Source of the DNA: Stygibacter sp964604155
Lineage (GTDB): Bacteria; Cloacimonadota; Cloacimonadia; Cloacimonadales; TCS61
Length of the DNA: 64,000 bases
Reading direction: 5' to 3'
Assembly (NCBI GenBank): GCA_964604155.1
Contig: CAZRXY010000096.1
Location: 12,839 to 76,838 of the forward strand
The translations under genes and the position numbers were made by a program. The notes under the pieces are model-generated. The model was given only the letters and a program-made list of their open reading frames with translations. It had not been told where the DNA came from and did not search any database. Below, in pieces: positions 1-10,024 of this stretch. Numbering within the stretch: position 1 is the first letter of the stretch; each line of letters opens with the position of its first letter.

Positions 1-3000
1 AGTCACGGCACCAAAATCATAAGTGAGCTCAGTCCAGTTATCATTGTTAATCTGGATCAGAAAATTTTCCAAACCCGGATCACTGCCCATGGTTACTGGG
101 ATTCTGGCAATTAGCTCATTATCTTCATAGGCATTTGCTCTGCAGCAGGAGAACATCCAGCCTTCGGGATTCCAGGCAAATAGCACATCTTGAGGATCAA
201 TAATTTCCGGTTCACCCAGGCTTACACTTTCCAGACCGGAAGCCATGAGCGATAGCGCATATATACCCTCTTCAGCAATGAGATCAAAATACAATATATC
301 TCCCTCATTAGTGCAATCCATCCTGATAGCCGTATCAGGCAGATTAACAGGGTCTCCATTCTGAGCAGGAAATTCATCAATTATGCCCACCACATACTGC
401 AGGATCAATGAACCGTCAAAGGCTTCAATAAAATTATTATTATCCACATCGGCAGCTTCAAGACGTTCAATTTCCCAGGGAACAGGATCAATTTCCGGTA
501 AGGGGTCAAGACCTACTATATACTGTAATACGCATGAGGCATCGTAAGAATCAACTATCTGCGAACTGTCCACATCACCATAAATAATCCCGGTACCAAT
601 ACTTAGAGTTACTGGGATTATCAAGGTCTGATTGAGCGGGTCATTGGTATTAAAAATAAGATCACAGTGATAAACAGCAGCAGTCAATTCGTCTGTGGCA
701 GCGGTTATAAGGAGATTTTGCTCATCATTCATCAATATCTCGCCATTTGTTTCAGATATTTGAAGCCAATCTACTACTTTGCGGATTCCAATTGCCAGAC
801 CCTCCTCCAGATAATCATCATCATAAACAATCTGAAGTGCATGAAAAGCATCTGCATCTTGAAGTCCTATTGTGCAGGTGTCCATATCTCCGCTGAGCGA
901 GTTATACTGGAACTTGATCTCTCCGGTTTCATAGATGATCACTTCAAAATCATAGGTACCATTATAGCTGCCAGGATAATGGATAACGTTATGAAACATC
1001 ACTACGAGGTGATCAGAAAAATTTTGATAATAAACCGTGCCGCCGCCATTTCCACCAATAGCAGGATAAAGGTCATCCCAGAACGGCATAATCGCAGCCC
1101 GCGGAGCATCCTCGTCCGGCAATGATGAATTCGACCAGGCAGTATTATCGGAAGCAAAACCTATCCAGCCATTGGCATTGATGATAAATTCATCATAATC
1201 CGTGCCATAATAATTAAAACTGAAGCCAATAGGCAATGGCGAAGTACCCTCATCATTATGTGGAAATGATACCGCAGTGCCCTCGCCGGATATATCTATC
1301 CAGTCAAATTCAATGTCGCCCATGTCGTTGCTGTCCATCCACATATAGCCATATCCATCAGGACCACCGCTATCTCGGCTGTCATGATAATTCTTTGTAA
1401 TACTCCAAAGCAGATTCTCTTCCCCGGCATTAGATATATTTATAGTCGCATATCCGGTCTCTCCCTCTTCCAAAATAATGCTCAGCTCTTCGATATCAAG
1501 CACCATCACTGCAGGATCCGGTATGCCTATCGCAGGAAATATTATGTAATCCAGCCAGGCACAATCAGAACCGCTGGAAACATAAACATCCTTCTCATAT
1601 CGCCATAAAAGATTATGCTCTCCCTGCTCTACCATAAATCCCGCCTGCGCCCAGGGTATTTCCCCAGACCACGAACCCATTTCTACACCATCGATATAGA
1701 AGCGAAGAAAGTCGTAGCCAGCTTCTGAAGATACACGATACATAAAACTTATCTCACTATTAAATAGTACATTTATATTGATTGATAGAATGCTGTTCTG
1801 GCTGTTACCTATTGAACCAGATTTTGCACTGTAAGACCCTTCATAAGCCAGAGTATTAATTATCCAATCCGCATTGCCACTAAATTCCCAGTCAAAACTG
1901 GAAAAATCACCGGTTTCAAAATCTTCTACTATCAAACCTACTGATTCCGTTATTTCTTCTGTAAATGAATAATTATCCGCATTGCAAATGAGAGTCAGAT
2001 GCACCGGAGTGCCAATCTCGATATCTGTACCCACAATAACCGTAAAAACTCCGGTGGCATTGCCGTTTGCAGATATCAGACCAAGATTACATACCGGATT
2101 TTCAATAACAAGCTCAGGATTAGCAGATATAAACTGGAGACTGGCAAAGGGTGAGTCGCTTTGACCAATATTAAGAATCTCAATTGTGACTTCAGCAATT
2201 TCTCCAGGATCCAGAATGCCGTCATTATCTCCATTATAGCTGTCATCTATAGAAATCCCGCCATAAATCAGATCAGGTGCGTTCACATTGATCTGAAAGT
2301 ATGATACCCATTCAAACTGATCATCACCACTTACTGTCAAAGTGAAATTTACCTGATGCTGGTCTGGTATTGCATCGCTGATCATAAAACATACCGCTGC
2401 CGGGAGATCAATGATAGTCTCAGCAGTGATCGTGCCAATTTCCTCTTCCGCATCAATAAATGTGATATATTCATCTTGAGTGCTTAGTGTGAGACTTGTG
2501 TTCTCTGCATCAAAATTACCCACATTATTAAGCTGCAAATCTAATGAAATAGTCTCTCCATAATCCGGCAGACCATCACCATTACCAGCAGTATCATCCA
2601 GAGTATGCCCTTGATAAACCACGTATGGCTGATCAGATACTACTATGATCATACTCTCATAACGATTATAATTATGAGCAATAATCGATACGGCAAGCGG
2701 AGCAGGATTAGAGACAGGATTCTCCAGTTCAAGATTTATCATACCATTAAAATCTGTTATTCCCCTCCCTAATAATTCGCCATTCTGTAAAACTGCCACC
2801 CTCGCTTCAGCTACATCCGTTTGAATATTTATCTGGCTTACTCCAATTGAAACCGAAGCCGGGATAATTACATTCAACTCCTCCGGCAAATCCGTCCAGA
2901 TATCCAGAGAGGGATCACCAAACAGGTTCGTTTGATAGCAAACCCAGCGCATATTGCTATTAGTTTGCATATAGCTTACATTATCTTCATGAGAAAAGCT

Positions 3001-4689
3001 GTTTACATCTCCAATCTTGAAAATATCCTCTCCAAATATACCGTGAAAAAACATGCGGTCATAATACTGAGACGAACTGTTCGTTCCACCAGGCATATAC
3101 CAGCCGTAGCGTGAATTGGCTATACAGGCAACCTCACCTCCAGCTATTGTGCCGGTGATCACTTCCGCAAAGCAATCTTCCGTATAATAACCATTGTAGT
3201 GATAATTATCAAAAGAACCGTTATAACAGCCCTGAGAATAGCCAATCACAAAACCTCTGGTGATGCCGTTATTGGTGAAATTGGCTGCCGTGAGATCACT
3301 GTTTTCCATTTTCATGTTATAAGTGGGACTGCTGTGTCCAAGGTGATTCAAAAGATTTATCCCTGTAGTGGAAAATTCATTAAACAGATCGTATTTATTC
3401 CAGTTACCATCGCGGTCATAGAAATAATTCACATTAAAATTGCCGGCTATCCCCGCGGTAGAGTAGCCGTCAAAATAACCGCCAGACACAATCTGGTCTT
3501 TATACGTTCCGCCATAAGTCCAGGGGCTGTTATTAAGCTCTTCCCCTACCATCACAGCTTTTTGGATATCATCTTCTACGGGTGCATTCTGATAAAGGAT
3601 ATGCTTATTTGTATAATTGGCAACCTCTAAGGCACTATCAACCGTCATTCTGCCAATAGAAAGCTCAGAATAAGGATCAATCTCATTCTGTTCGCCCCAG
3701 TAATTATCGCCATCATCATTCCAGTTCCCGTCTAAATTGGAAAAATACATATCCGAAGGCAAAGACGGCTCATCATCCACAGCAAAGCCTCGATGTGGCA
3801 CTATTGCAGTTTCATTGGGATTGCCGGCATCACCACCCAGTATCACATAGTCTATGCCATAGATTTGATAATAATCTATGATGCAATTGCGAACTTTTTC
3901 TGCGTTATCAACCCCGGTATAACTGGAATAAATTGATTCTGTAGTCTCAAGCGTCACCGAATAGCCGGTAGATGTTTTATAATCCAGATATGACTGAAAA
4001 GAAGCCGCCAGACTGCTGCTGGTGATTATAAGCAAATCATAATCAATAATCCGCTCACGCATATAGTGATAATTTGACACAAAAGAAGGATTTTCTACTA
4101 TACGGTTCAATCTGGAGATAACTTTATCACTCCCCCTGAGATTGGCTTCCAGTAGTTCGGCATCTTCCACTCTCGCAGTTTCCAGAGATATCACGATAGA
4201 TTTAACAAAACGGAGGGTACTTTTAGCAGGATTATATTCTACAGGGCAGTAGATTAGATTCGCTATACTGTGTCCACAAAGATAGCCCGTGGAATATTCG
4301 CCCAGGTTTTGGGAAGGATATTTGCCATCAAGCTGATAAATCTTCTGATCGGGAACAACCTGATAATTATCTGGTGCTTTCTTGGAAATGGGGAACAGGC
4401 GGCTCGCTGGCTGCATGATGCCGGTCTCTATCTCGGGATAGTATTTAATGTCTATGATGTTTACACTCACAAGCTTCTCATTCTGATTGATTAATAGATC
4501 GATACCACACCAGGGAAGGAGAGGCTCTCCTTCGTCACCTAAAGATATACAATCACCATATACCACAGAGAGATATTCTCCATTTTGTTGAATTTGCGGA
4601 TAATCAAAAGACTTGGTAAATTCCATTTCAGCCGCTGAAGACAGCACTGAGATAAGTAAAATAAAAATAATAAATCCACTTCTTTTCAT
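1..4689 (-). CDS. Secreted C25 (gingipain-like) cysteine peptidase with dockerin-like repeats, 3' end outside window
   Basis: The frame is open from an ATG at 4689 to the window edge, giving 1563 codons with the C-terminus missing. A signal peptide opens the protein (MKRSGFIIFILLISVLSSAA). Residues about 190-570 look like peptidase family C25: NHLGHSS has His449/His452, and SQGCYNGSFD has Cys488 in the catalytic Cys position. Behind this come CARDB/Ig-like beta domains, a MAM-like segment near residue 925 (FETGDFSSFDWEFSGNADW), and two dockerin-type calcium loops at about 1370-1440 (GDVDSSQIVDSYDAS and ADVDNNNFIEAFDGS). A beta segment that could be cohesin-like follows to the edge. Family knowledge suggests a surface or secreted endopeptidase. 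A C-terminal sorting domain would be expected beyond the window, but it cannot be seen. The substrate is unknown. Confidence 0.85.
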   Translation of the reverse strand, partial: MKRSGFIIFILLISVLSSAAEMEFTKSFDYPQIQQNGEYLSVVYGDCISLGDEGEPLLPWCGIDLLINQNEKLVSVNIIDIKYYPEIETGIMQPASRLFPISKKAPDNYQVVPDQKIYQLDGKYPSQNLGEYSTGYLCGHSIANLIYCPVEYNPAKSTLRFVKSIVISLETARVEDAELLEANLRGSDKVISRLNRIVENPSFVSNYHYMRERIIDYDLLIITSSSLAASFQSYLDYKTSTGYSVTLETTESIYSSYTGVDNAEKVRNCIIDYYQIYGIDYVILGGDAGNPNETAIVPHRGFAVDDEPSLPSDMYFSNLDGNWNDDGDNYWGEQNEIDPYSELSIGRMTVDSALEVANYTNKHILYQNAPVEDDIQKAVMVGEELNNSPWTYGGTYKDQIVSGGYFDGYSTAGIAGNFNVNYFYDRDGNWNKYDLFNEFSTTGINLLNHLGHSSPTYNMKMENSDLTAANFTNNGITRGFVIGYSQGCYNGSFDNYHYNGYYTEDCFAEVITGTIAGGEVACIANSRYGWYMPGGTNSSSQYYDRMFFHGIFGEDIFKIGDVNSFSHEDNVSYMQTNSNMRWVCYQTNLFGDPSLDIWTDLPEELNVIIPASVSIGVSQINIQTDVAEARVAVLQNGELLGRGITDFNGMINLELENPVSNPAPLAVSIIAHNYNRYESMIIVVSDQPYVVYQGHTLDDTAGNGDGLPDYGETISLDLQLNNVGNFDAENTSLTLSTQDEYITFIDAEEEIGTITAETIIDLPAAVCFMISDAIPDQHQVNFTLTVSGDDQFEWVSYFQINVNAPDLIYGGISIDDSYNGDNDGILDPGEIAEVTIEILNIGQSDSPFASLQFISANPELVIENPVCNLGLISANGNATGVFTVIVGTDIEIGTPVHLTLICNADNYSFTEEITESVGLIVEDFETGDFSSFDWEFSGNADWIINTLAYEGSYSAKSGSIGNSQNSILSININVLFNSEISFMYRVSSEAGYDFLRFYIDGVEMGSWSGEIPWAQAGFMVEQGEHNLLWRYEKDVYVSSGSDCAWLDYIIFPAIGIPDPAVMVLDIEELSIILEEGETGYATINISNAGEENLLWSITKNYHDSRDSGGPDGYGYMWMDSNDMGDIEFDWIDISGEGTAVSFPHNDEGTSPLPIGFSFNYYGTDYDEFIINANGWIGFASDNTAWSNSSLPDEDAPRAAIMPFWDDLYPAIGGNGGGTVYYQNFSDHLVVMFHNVIHYPGSYNGTYDFEVIIYETGEIKFQYNSLSGDMDTCTIGLQDADAFHALQIVYDDDYLEEGLAIGIRKVVDWLQISETNGEILMNDEQNLLITAATDELTAAVYHCDLIFNTNDPLNQTLIIPVTLSIGTGIIYGDVDSSQIVDSYDASCVLQYIVGLDPLPEIDPVPWEIERLEAADVDNNNFIEAFDGSLILQYVVGIIDEFPAQNGDPVNLPDTAIRMDCTNEGDILYFDLIAEEGIYALSLMASGLESVSLGEPEIIDPQDVLFAWNPEGWMFSCCRANAYEDNELIARIPVTMGSDPGLENFLIQINNDNWTELTYDFGAVT

Positions 4690-4797
4690 TTTATGCTCCC
4701 TAACACTTATTTTTTCTACCCATCATCAAGCAATTTTTATTCCTAATTGAAGAATAATTATGCAAGGACGGAATAAACAGGAGGAAAAATGGTATAA

Positions 4798-5340
4798 TTA
4801 CGTCTTAGAGAGCTGTAGTATAGTTACCTGACTATGGCGGGATTCTCGCGAATCAATAATATGTTCGTGCCACACGGGTTTTATTTTTTCTTGATTTGAA
4901 TGCTCAATAACTATCAAACTGTCACTTTTAAGGATGGACGAATCAAATATTTCTGCGATAGTGGGATTAACCAGATTCTTATCATAAGGAGGATCAAGGA
5001 AAATAATATCAAATTGGTCCTGGCATTTTTTAATAAAGGGCAGCACCTTTTTTTTAATGACCTTACAGTGGGATTTGCAATTAAGTTTTGCGATATTATT
5101 ATAGATGGCAGAGATAGCGGGATGAGAAAATTCTACCATCACTACATGATTTGCACCGCGACTGAGAGCTTCTAAAGCTATGGCACCACTTCCGGCATAG
5201 AGATCAAGGAAATCAAGATCAGTGCAATCCGGCAAAATATTAAATATGGTCTCCTTCAAAAAATCTGTAGTTGGTCTGGCAGTGTTTCCGGAAACACTCA
5301 CCAGATGATGCTTTTTATAAATGCCGGCAATTATTCTCAA
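4798..5340 (-). CDS. rsmD: 16S rRNA (guanine(966)-N2)-methyltransferase RsmD
   Basis: The 180-residue protein has the class I SAM-methyltransferase layout of RsmD: the N-terminus MRIIAGIYK, the SAM-binding loop DLYAGSGAIALEALSRGA, and the catalytic DPPY motif. It methylates G966 in 16S rRNA during 30S assembly. The start codon is TTG (CAA at 5338-5340 on the plus strand). It is preferred because the conserved MRIIAG begins there and a GGGGGT ribosome site lies 5 nt upstream. It is the last gene of a minus-strand run, 15 nt after the acidic hypothetical gene. Confidence 0.93.
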   Translation of the reverse strand: MRIIAGIYKKHHLVSVSGNTARPTTDFLKETIFNILPDCTDLDFLDLYAGSGAIALEALSRGANHVVMVEFSHPAISAIYNNIAKLNCKSHCKVIKKKVLPFIKKCQDQFDIIFLDPPYDKNLVNPTIAEIFDSSILKSDSLIVIEHSNQEKIKPVWHEHIIDSRESRHSQVTILQLSKT

Positions 5341-5355
5341 TTCTACCCCCTAATA

Positions 5356-6135
5356 TCAATCAATAAGATCTTCCAGATCAGAAAGAGTGACATCCTTAAG
5401 CTTTTTGCCATCCGTAAGCAGGGGCTTTAGTGCTTTACGCAATTCTTCGACCGACATGCTGCGCAGGATATGCAGGATATGAACAAGGTTCTGGTCTATA
5501 TCGTCCTGAAGTTTATTTTCCAGCAGTTCATCAGCCGGATGGGAGGCCACTTCCATTAAACCCTGTGTGACATCTTTTTTATAATTACTGGTGAAATTTT
5601 CCAGCCCGGGAACAAGTTCATCCTTCGCTGTCTCGATTTTGCTCATTTCGTTTTTACCCCGGGGAGTTTCATGATAAATTTCCCCGGCAGTAGGGAATTC
5701 CAGCTCAGTTTCCGGCTCATCAACTTCGGCTATAGAAGAATCATTATCCTCCGATGTCGGCACGATTTGTGCGGGAGCATCTTTTTCTGCGAGAACTTTC
5801 TCTTCCTCAATTTCCGGATTGTCTTCCTTGACAGCTTTTATCTCATCAGAATCGAAATCAATTTTTATCTCTTTCAGTGTTTTGGCTACCGCTTTGAAAA
5901 GATCATCAGGAATAATGCGAAATTTGGCTAATTCTTCCTGTGTGAAAATACTTTTTATCGCGTTACTATACTTATTCGATTGCCTGGCTAAAAATTCTTT
6001 GACGGCGAGTGTGATTTCAGGATTATAATCTCTGTTTTCTTTTTCCTGGAGATACAGGTAAACTGCCAGGGCGTATTCAAATTTTTCCTGAGTAATATGC
6101 AGCTTTGCTAAAGTGGGCGTTGGTCTCGTATCCAT
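5356..6135 (-). CDS. Acidic hypothetical protein
   Basis: I do not recognise a named family. The N-terminal ~90 residues look helical (TLAKLHITQEKFEYALAVY) and resemble a TPR-like helical pair. The middle (about 95-175) is a Glu/Asp/Pro-rich, probably disordered linker, and the C-terminal ~60 residues are helical again (ILHILRSMSVEELRKALKPL). There is no signal peptide or membrane segment, so it is probably cytoplasmic. An upstream in-frame ATG at 6150 would overlap the preceding gene. The ATG at 6135 is preferred because a GAGAGG site lies 6 nt before it and leaves a 2-nt gap to the preceding stop. Its place between comEA-like and rsmD genes gives no clear functional hint. Confidence 0.7.
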   Translation of the reverse strand: MDTRPTPTLAKLHITQEKFEYALAVYLYLQEKENRDYNPEITLAVKEFLARQSNKYSNAIKSIFTQEELAKFRIIPDDLFKAVAKTLKEIKIDFDSDEIKAVKEDNPEIEEEKVLAEKDAPAQIVPTSEDNDSSIAEVDEPETELEFPTAGEIYHETPRGKNEMSKIETAKDELVPGLENFTSNYKKDVTQGLMEVASHPADELLENKLQDDIDQNLVHILHILRSMSVEELRKALKPLLTDGKKLKDVTLSDLEDLID

Positions 6136-6137
6136 AT

Positions 6138-6737
6138 TTACCTCTCGCATTTAATATATGGCGTAATCTTGGCTAAAGTCTTTTCACCAATGCCATTTAC
6201 TTCCGTTAATTCTCTAATACTACTAAATCCACCAAGCTCCTCTCTTTTGTCAATAATTAGCTGAGCTTTTTTGCTGCCTATGCCGGGGAGTGCGATTAAT
6301 TCATCCAAGGAAGCCAGATTTATATCAATAAGTATTGGCAATGAATCCTGAAGAACAGCCTGGCTTAAAGAATCTTGCTGAGCTAATCCAAATTGGACAA
6401 GATATGGTCTTAGCCTGAACATAGTCTTATCGCCAATTCCCTTGATCAGAAGCAGGTCTTCAGAACTGGCAAAGCTTTGCTCATTACGGTGGGAAATGAT
6501 CCGTTCCGCTAATGTGGGACCAATCCTTGGCAGAGATTGAAGCTCATTGATGTCAGCAGTTCTGATATCCACAAGTTTCTGTCTGGTTACAAGTGAATCC
6601 AGCCTGCCGGTGAATTGGACATCACTATCAGCCGTTAAAGCAAGATATTTTATTACCTGCCCCAAAAATACCATCGTGAAGATAAAAGTTAATATCTTTC
6701 TTTCATTGGCAGTAAGAAAATCCTGTGGGCGGATCAT
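6138..6737 (-). CDS. ComEA-like membrane-anchored helix-hairpin-helix protein
   Basis: The protein has about 199 residues with one N-terminal hydrophobic segment (ILTFIFTMVFLGQVIKYLAL) and two pairs of helix-hairpin-helix motifs: SLPRIGPTLAERII / IKGIGDKT, then ALPGIGSKKAQLII / VNGIGEKT. ComEA-family proteins bind double-stranded DNA non-specifically, some of them during DNA uptake, and this layout would put the HhH domains outside the membrane. The start chosen is the ATG at 6737, whose ATGA overlaps the TGA stop of the preceding peptidase gene and implies translational coupling. A longer upstream reading frame was discarded for that reason. No other competence gene is visible here, so a role in DNA uptake remains an inference. 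Confidence 0.82.
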   Translation of the reverse strand: MIRPQDFLTANERKILTFIFTMVFLGQVIKYLALTADSDVQFTGRLDSLVTRQKLVDIRTADINELQSLPRIGPTLAERIISHRNEQSFASSEDLLLIKGIGDKTMFRLRPYLVQFGLAQQDSLSQAVLQDSLPILIDINLASLDELIALPGIGSKKAQLIIDKREELGGFSSIRELTEVNGIGEKTLAKITPYIKCER

Positions 6738-7636
6738 GGCTGCCCCTGATAAATTAAGTGGGTAAGCACCTGACCCACAGCTTTTAAAGAAGCAGGAGAA
6801 CACTTATCAGGAGTATCATGCACAGTGTGCCACCATTCATAATCGAAATCTATGATCAGAATTGCCTGAAATCCCTCTTTGATGAGCGGGTAATGATCAT
6901 CATATACGGCATTATCAATTCGGTTTTTAAATTGCGTGAAACCCAGATCGCCGGCAATATCCCAAACCTCACGCACCAATTGCGGGCTGTTATGATAAGA
7001 ATAATGCTCAATCGGGATAGATAAATCCAAATCCCCCACCATATCCACTATGATGGCTTTCTCAGGCAGTTCACCACTAAAATTGTGAGCGAAATAGCTT
7101 GAACCCAGGCACCAGGTATCATTCTCCTGATAGGTTCCCATATCTTCCAGATCAAAAAAAACTAAATCTACTCCGTATTCCGGCGGCATTTTATCAGAAA
7201 GCAATCTGGCGATTTCCAATAGTACCGCTACTCCCGAAGCACCATCATTTGCCCCGATCACTGGCTGTTTGTGATTCTCCGGCAGCTCGTCTTTATCTGC
7301 CCATGGCCTCGTATCATAATGTGCTCCCAAAAGAACCCTTCTCCCAAGTCTTGGATAAAATGAAGCAATTATATTTTCTCCCTCGATCTCCTGGTCATCA
7401 ATTTCTACCTTGAATTTCTGCTCCGTGATCTTTGCTCCATATTCTGTAAGTTTTTCCTTTATGTATTCTCTACATAATTCTATTTCCTTAGAACCCGGAT
7501 AACGCGCTCCCAGATCACTCTGCTCGGTAAGTCGCAAAAATGCCTCATTACCGTCAAATTGCTCTAATTGTCTTCCGCAGGACAATAAAGCCATGCTGAT
7601 AAGAAAAAAAATTAAACCCGAAACCTGATATCTCAT
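6734..7636 (-). CDS. M28 family metallopeptidase / glutaminyl-peptide cyclotransferase-like lipoprotein
   Basis: The ATG at 7636 follows an AAAGGA site and is preferred over a TTG two codons upstream. The N-terminus is a lipoprotein signal with a lipobox-like cysteine (SMALLSCG). The M28 zinc site is visible as GAHYDTRPWAD, GANDGASG and FFDLEDMG, and near the C-terminus as WWHTVHDTPDKC. The WWHTVHDT version and overall size (about 300 residues) are closer to secreted glutaminyl cyclases than to classical aminopeptidases, so either N-terminal peptide trimming or pyroglutamate formation is possible. It is probably anchored on the periplasmic side of a membrane. It overlaps the ComEA-like gene by four bases. 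Confidence 0.87.
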   Translation of the reverse strand: MRYQVSGLIFFLISMALLSCGRQLEQFDGNEAFLRLTEQSDLGARYPGSKEIELCREYIKEKLTEYGAKITEQKFKVEIDDQEIEGENIIASFYPRLGRRVLLGAHYDTRPWADKDELPENHKQPVIGANDGASGVAVLLEIARLLSDKMPPEYGVDLVFFDLEDMGTYQENDTWCLGSSYFAHNFSGELPEKAIIVDMVGDLDLSIPIEHYSYHNSPQLVREVWDIAGDLGFTQFKNRIDNAVYDDHYPLIKEGFQAILIIDFDYEWWHTVHDTPDKCSPASLKAVGQVLTHLIYQGQP

Positions 7637-7678
7637 ATTCAATCCTTTAATCTATAGATTATATTCCTTATTTTATCG

Positions 7679-8635
7679 TCAATTATTTTTTCTGACGGAG
7701 TATTTGGCACTAATTTCATCATTACCAGATTCCGGGCAGAAAATTCCTTGTCTGTAATTTTTCTTAATTAGTTTGAGCCTCAATTCATTCATCCACTTTG
7801 TCTTATTACCCTGAAGTTTTTCTACATTAAGATCATTGTGAAGAATATTGCTGGTAAACAATCTGCTGATCACGATATCTTTTCGAACGTAGGGAATAAG
7901 CTCAGATAATATCTCAATATGCTCGTCAATAGGCATTTGCTTAACTTCACCCTTTTCCCAAAGGTCTGCCAATGCTGTGCCCCTGTAGATCACCAGATTA
8001 TGAAACTTGATCTCCTTTATCACCCGCTGGCTCGATACCCAGTTAATGGTTTTCTGCATATCGTCCAGATTTTCTCCCGGTATACCTGTAATCAGATGTA
8101 CACCTGAAGCTATTCCCATATCACTACAGAGCCCTAAAGCTGATTCTGTATCCATCTGGCTGTGTCCACGCCTCAAAAATGCAAGACTCTTACGATGAAT
8201 ACTCTGTAGTCCCAGTTCCAGGCTAACCGGTTTGGAAAGAGATTTCAGCATTTTAAGAACAGAGACATTCACAAAATCAGGGCGAGTGGATAGCACCAGC
8301 CCCACAATATCGGGATGAGCAAGAGTGGTAGAAAACATTTCCTTCAGCAGTTTAAGATCGCCGGCAGTAGATGTTTCATCCTGAAAGTAGGCCAGAAAAA
8401 TACGGGCACCGGTATTACGCTTCATTATTTTTATTCCTTCTTCAAGCTGCTCTAGTATCTCAGGTGATCTTATCTGGTATGTACCTCTAAAGCTCTCGGG
8501 ATTACAAAATATGCAGCCACCATTTATTCGATTGGGGCAGGTTACTCCTGTACTTAGCCCGATCCTGAAAACCTTCTCTCCATATAATTCCTGCATTTTT
8601 GCAGAAAATGTATAGATTAAATCGGATAATTCCAT
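7679..8635 (-). CDS. TIGR01212-type (YhcC) radical SAM protein
   Basis: The 318-residue protein starts with a cysteine cluster of the YhcC/Elp3-like type (CPNRINGGCIFC, i.e. C-x7-C-x2-C), which binds the [4Fe-4S] cluster that cleaves S-adenosylmethionine. Downstream segments typical of the family include AYFQDETSTAGDL, LSTRPDFV, LELGLQS and GVHLITGIPGE. The family is widespread in bacteria but its substrate is not settled. The ATG at 8635 lies 3 nt after the selA stop, so the two genes are probably co-transcribed. The length matches the family. Confidence 0.9.
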   Translation of the reverse strand: MELSDLIYTFSAKMQELYGEKVFRIGLSTGVTCPNRINGGCIFCNPESFRGTYQIRSPEILEQLEEGIKIMKRNTGARIFLAYFQDETSTAGDLKLLKEMFSTTLAHPDIVGLVLSTRPDFVNVSVLKMLKSLSKPVSLELGLQSIHRKSLAFLRRGHSQMDTESALGLCSDMGIASGVHLITGIPGENLDDMQKTINWVSSQRVIKEIKFHNLVIYRGTALADLWEKGEVKQMPIDEHIEILSELIPYVRKDIVISRLFTSNILHNDLNVEKLQGNKTKWMNELRLKLIKKNYRQGIFCPESGNDEISAKYSVRKNN

Positions 8636-8638
8636 AGA

Positions 8639-10024
8639 CTACAATTCCAAAATGCAATTAGCAGCCTGCTCAGCTACCAATGGCAGCTCCTCTGCTGCGA
8701 AGCATAGAACGTCGAAAAGCAATTCACCTTCACGCAAAACACCTAATACAGGAATATTTGCCTGAAGCAATGAATGATGCAGTTTCTCAGCTAAATCAGG
8801 CTGAGAAAACAATAGCTGTACCGCTAAACTGGGTATCTGCAATTCCGGCATCGTTCCTCCACCGCATCTGCCCACACTTTCCACAATCTTTGATTGCACA
8901 CCTTTATCTGCCAGCATGTCCCGCAAATCTTCAGCTAATTTCTGTAAATCAGTGAGATTACGGTTCAGATAGCGGAAAACCGGTAAACTGGAAAATAGAT
9001 TCTCATCATTCAGATATGCACTCATTACACTGATCAAAGCAGAAATTGTTAATTTACCTACTCTGAGTGCCCGCATCAATGGCGCACTTGCCAGTTGTTG
9101 GATATACTCACTTCTGCCGGCGATGATTCCCGACTGAGCACCACCCAGCAGCTTATCACCACTAAAACAAACCAAATCTGCCCCGGCAATCAAAGCAGAT
9201 TTCACGTCCGGCTCATTTGTATTTTCCAGCGCTTTAGGTTTTCGCAAAAGACCGCTGCCTATGTCATAAACCATCATCAAACCACTCTGGTGAGAAATAT
9301 CAGCAAGCTCATTTACGCCTACTTCTTCACAGAAACCACCAATGAAATAATTCGATTTATGAGCTTTAAAGATGATACTCGTATTAGGTGTGATGGCATT
9401 TAAATAATCTGTGGACTTTGTCCGGTTCGTGCAGCCTGTTTCTATCATTATTGCACCAGAGGCAGACATAATATCGGGGATGCGGAACGATCCTCCAATC
9501 TCAATCAATTCGCCGCGGGATATTATCACTTCCCTGGCTTCTGCAAAGGTTCTCAGTATCAGCATCACTGCTGCTGCATTATTATTTACTACCAGGGCAT
9601 CTTCAGCACCCGTGATCTCACTGATAAGCTCTCGTATATGATCATTTCTATGCCCCCTGGATGCTGTAGCAAGATCAAATTCCAGATTAGTGTAGCCCGC
9701 AAGAGTTTCCTGCATGTCCTTCAGAATTTTTTTGCCTAATGGCGCTCTGCCCAGGTTTGTATGCAGTACGATTCCGGTGCCGTTTATCACTGCTTTCAAG
9801 CTGCTTTGGCACTTCTTTCGAAGAGCATTTTCTATGTCTTGAAGCAATTCAGAAGCGGTGATCGCCTTCTTACCTTCTGCGATCTCCGCCCGTGACTGGT
9901 TAATAAAAATTCTTAGCATATCCGTAACACGCTCCAGACCATAAATATTAACCAAAAGCCGGCATTCATCCGACTGCAATACCTTATCTACTGCCGGCAA
10001 CCGGCGATATTCTTCAGCTTTCAT
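8639..10024 (-). CDS. selA: L-seryl-tRNA(Sec) selenium transferase SelA
   Basis: The 461-residue protein has full SelA length and the family's N-terminus (LPAVDKVL), the segment NGTGIVLHTNLGRAPL, and the PLP lysine motif SGDKLLGGAQSG. SelA converts seryl-tRNA(Sec) to selenocysteyl-tRNA(Sec) with selenophosphate, so its presence indicates that this organism inserts selenocysteine at UGA codons. selB, selD and tRNA-Sec are not in the window. The gene overlaps the end of the thiamine pyrophosphokinase gene by 11 nt. This call matters for the in-frame TGA in the gene at 61635-63737. Confidence 0.95.
   Translation of the reverse strand: MKAEEYRRLPAVDKVLQSDECRLLVNIYGLERVTDMLRIFINQSRAEIAEGKKAITASELLQDIENALRKKCQSSLKAVINGTGIVLHTNLGRAPLGKKILKDMQETLAGYTNLEFDLATASRGHRNDHIRELISEITGAEDALVVNNNAAAVMLILRTFAEAREVIISRGELIEIGGSFRIPDIMSASGAIMIETGCTNRTKSTDYLNAITPNTSIIFKAHKSNYFIGGFCEEVGVNELADISHQSGLMMVYDIGSGLLRKPKALENTNEPDVKSALIAGADLVCFSGDKLLGGAQSGIIAGRSEYIQQLASAPLMRALRVGKLTISALISVMSAYLNDENLFSSLPVFRYLNRNLTDLQKLAEDLRDMLADKGVQSKIVESVGRCGGGTMPELQIPSLAVQLLFSQPDLAEKLHHSLLQANIPVLGVLREGELLFDVLCFAAEELPLVAEQAANCILEL

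Noticed and set aside
4789..4797. AGGAGG followed by ATG GTA TAA on the plus strand
   Set aside because: A two-codon frame; the good ribosome-like sequence is most likely coincidental.
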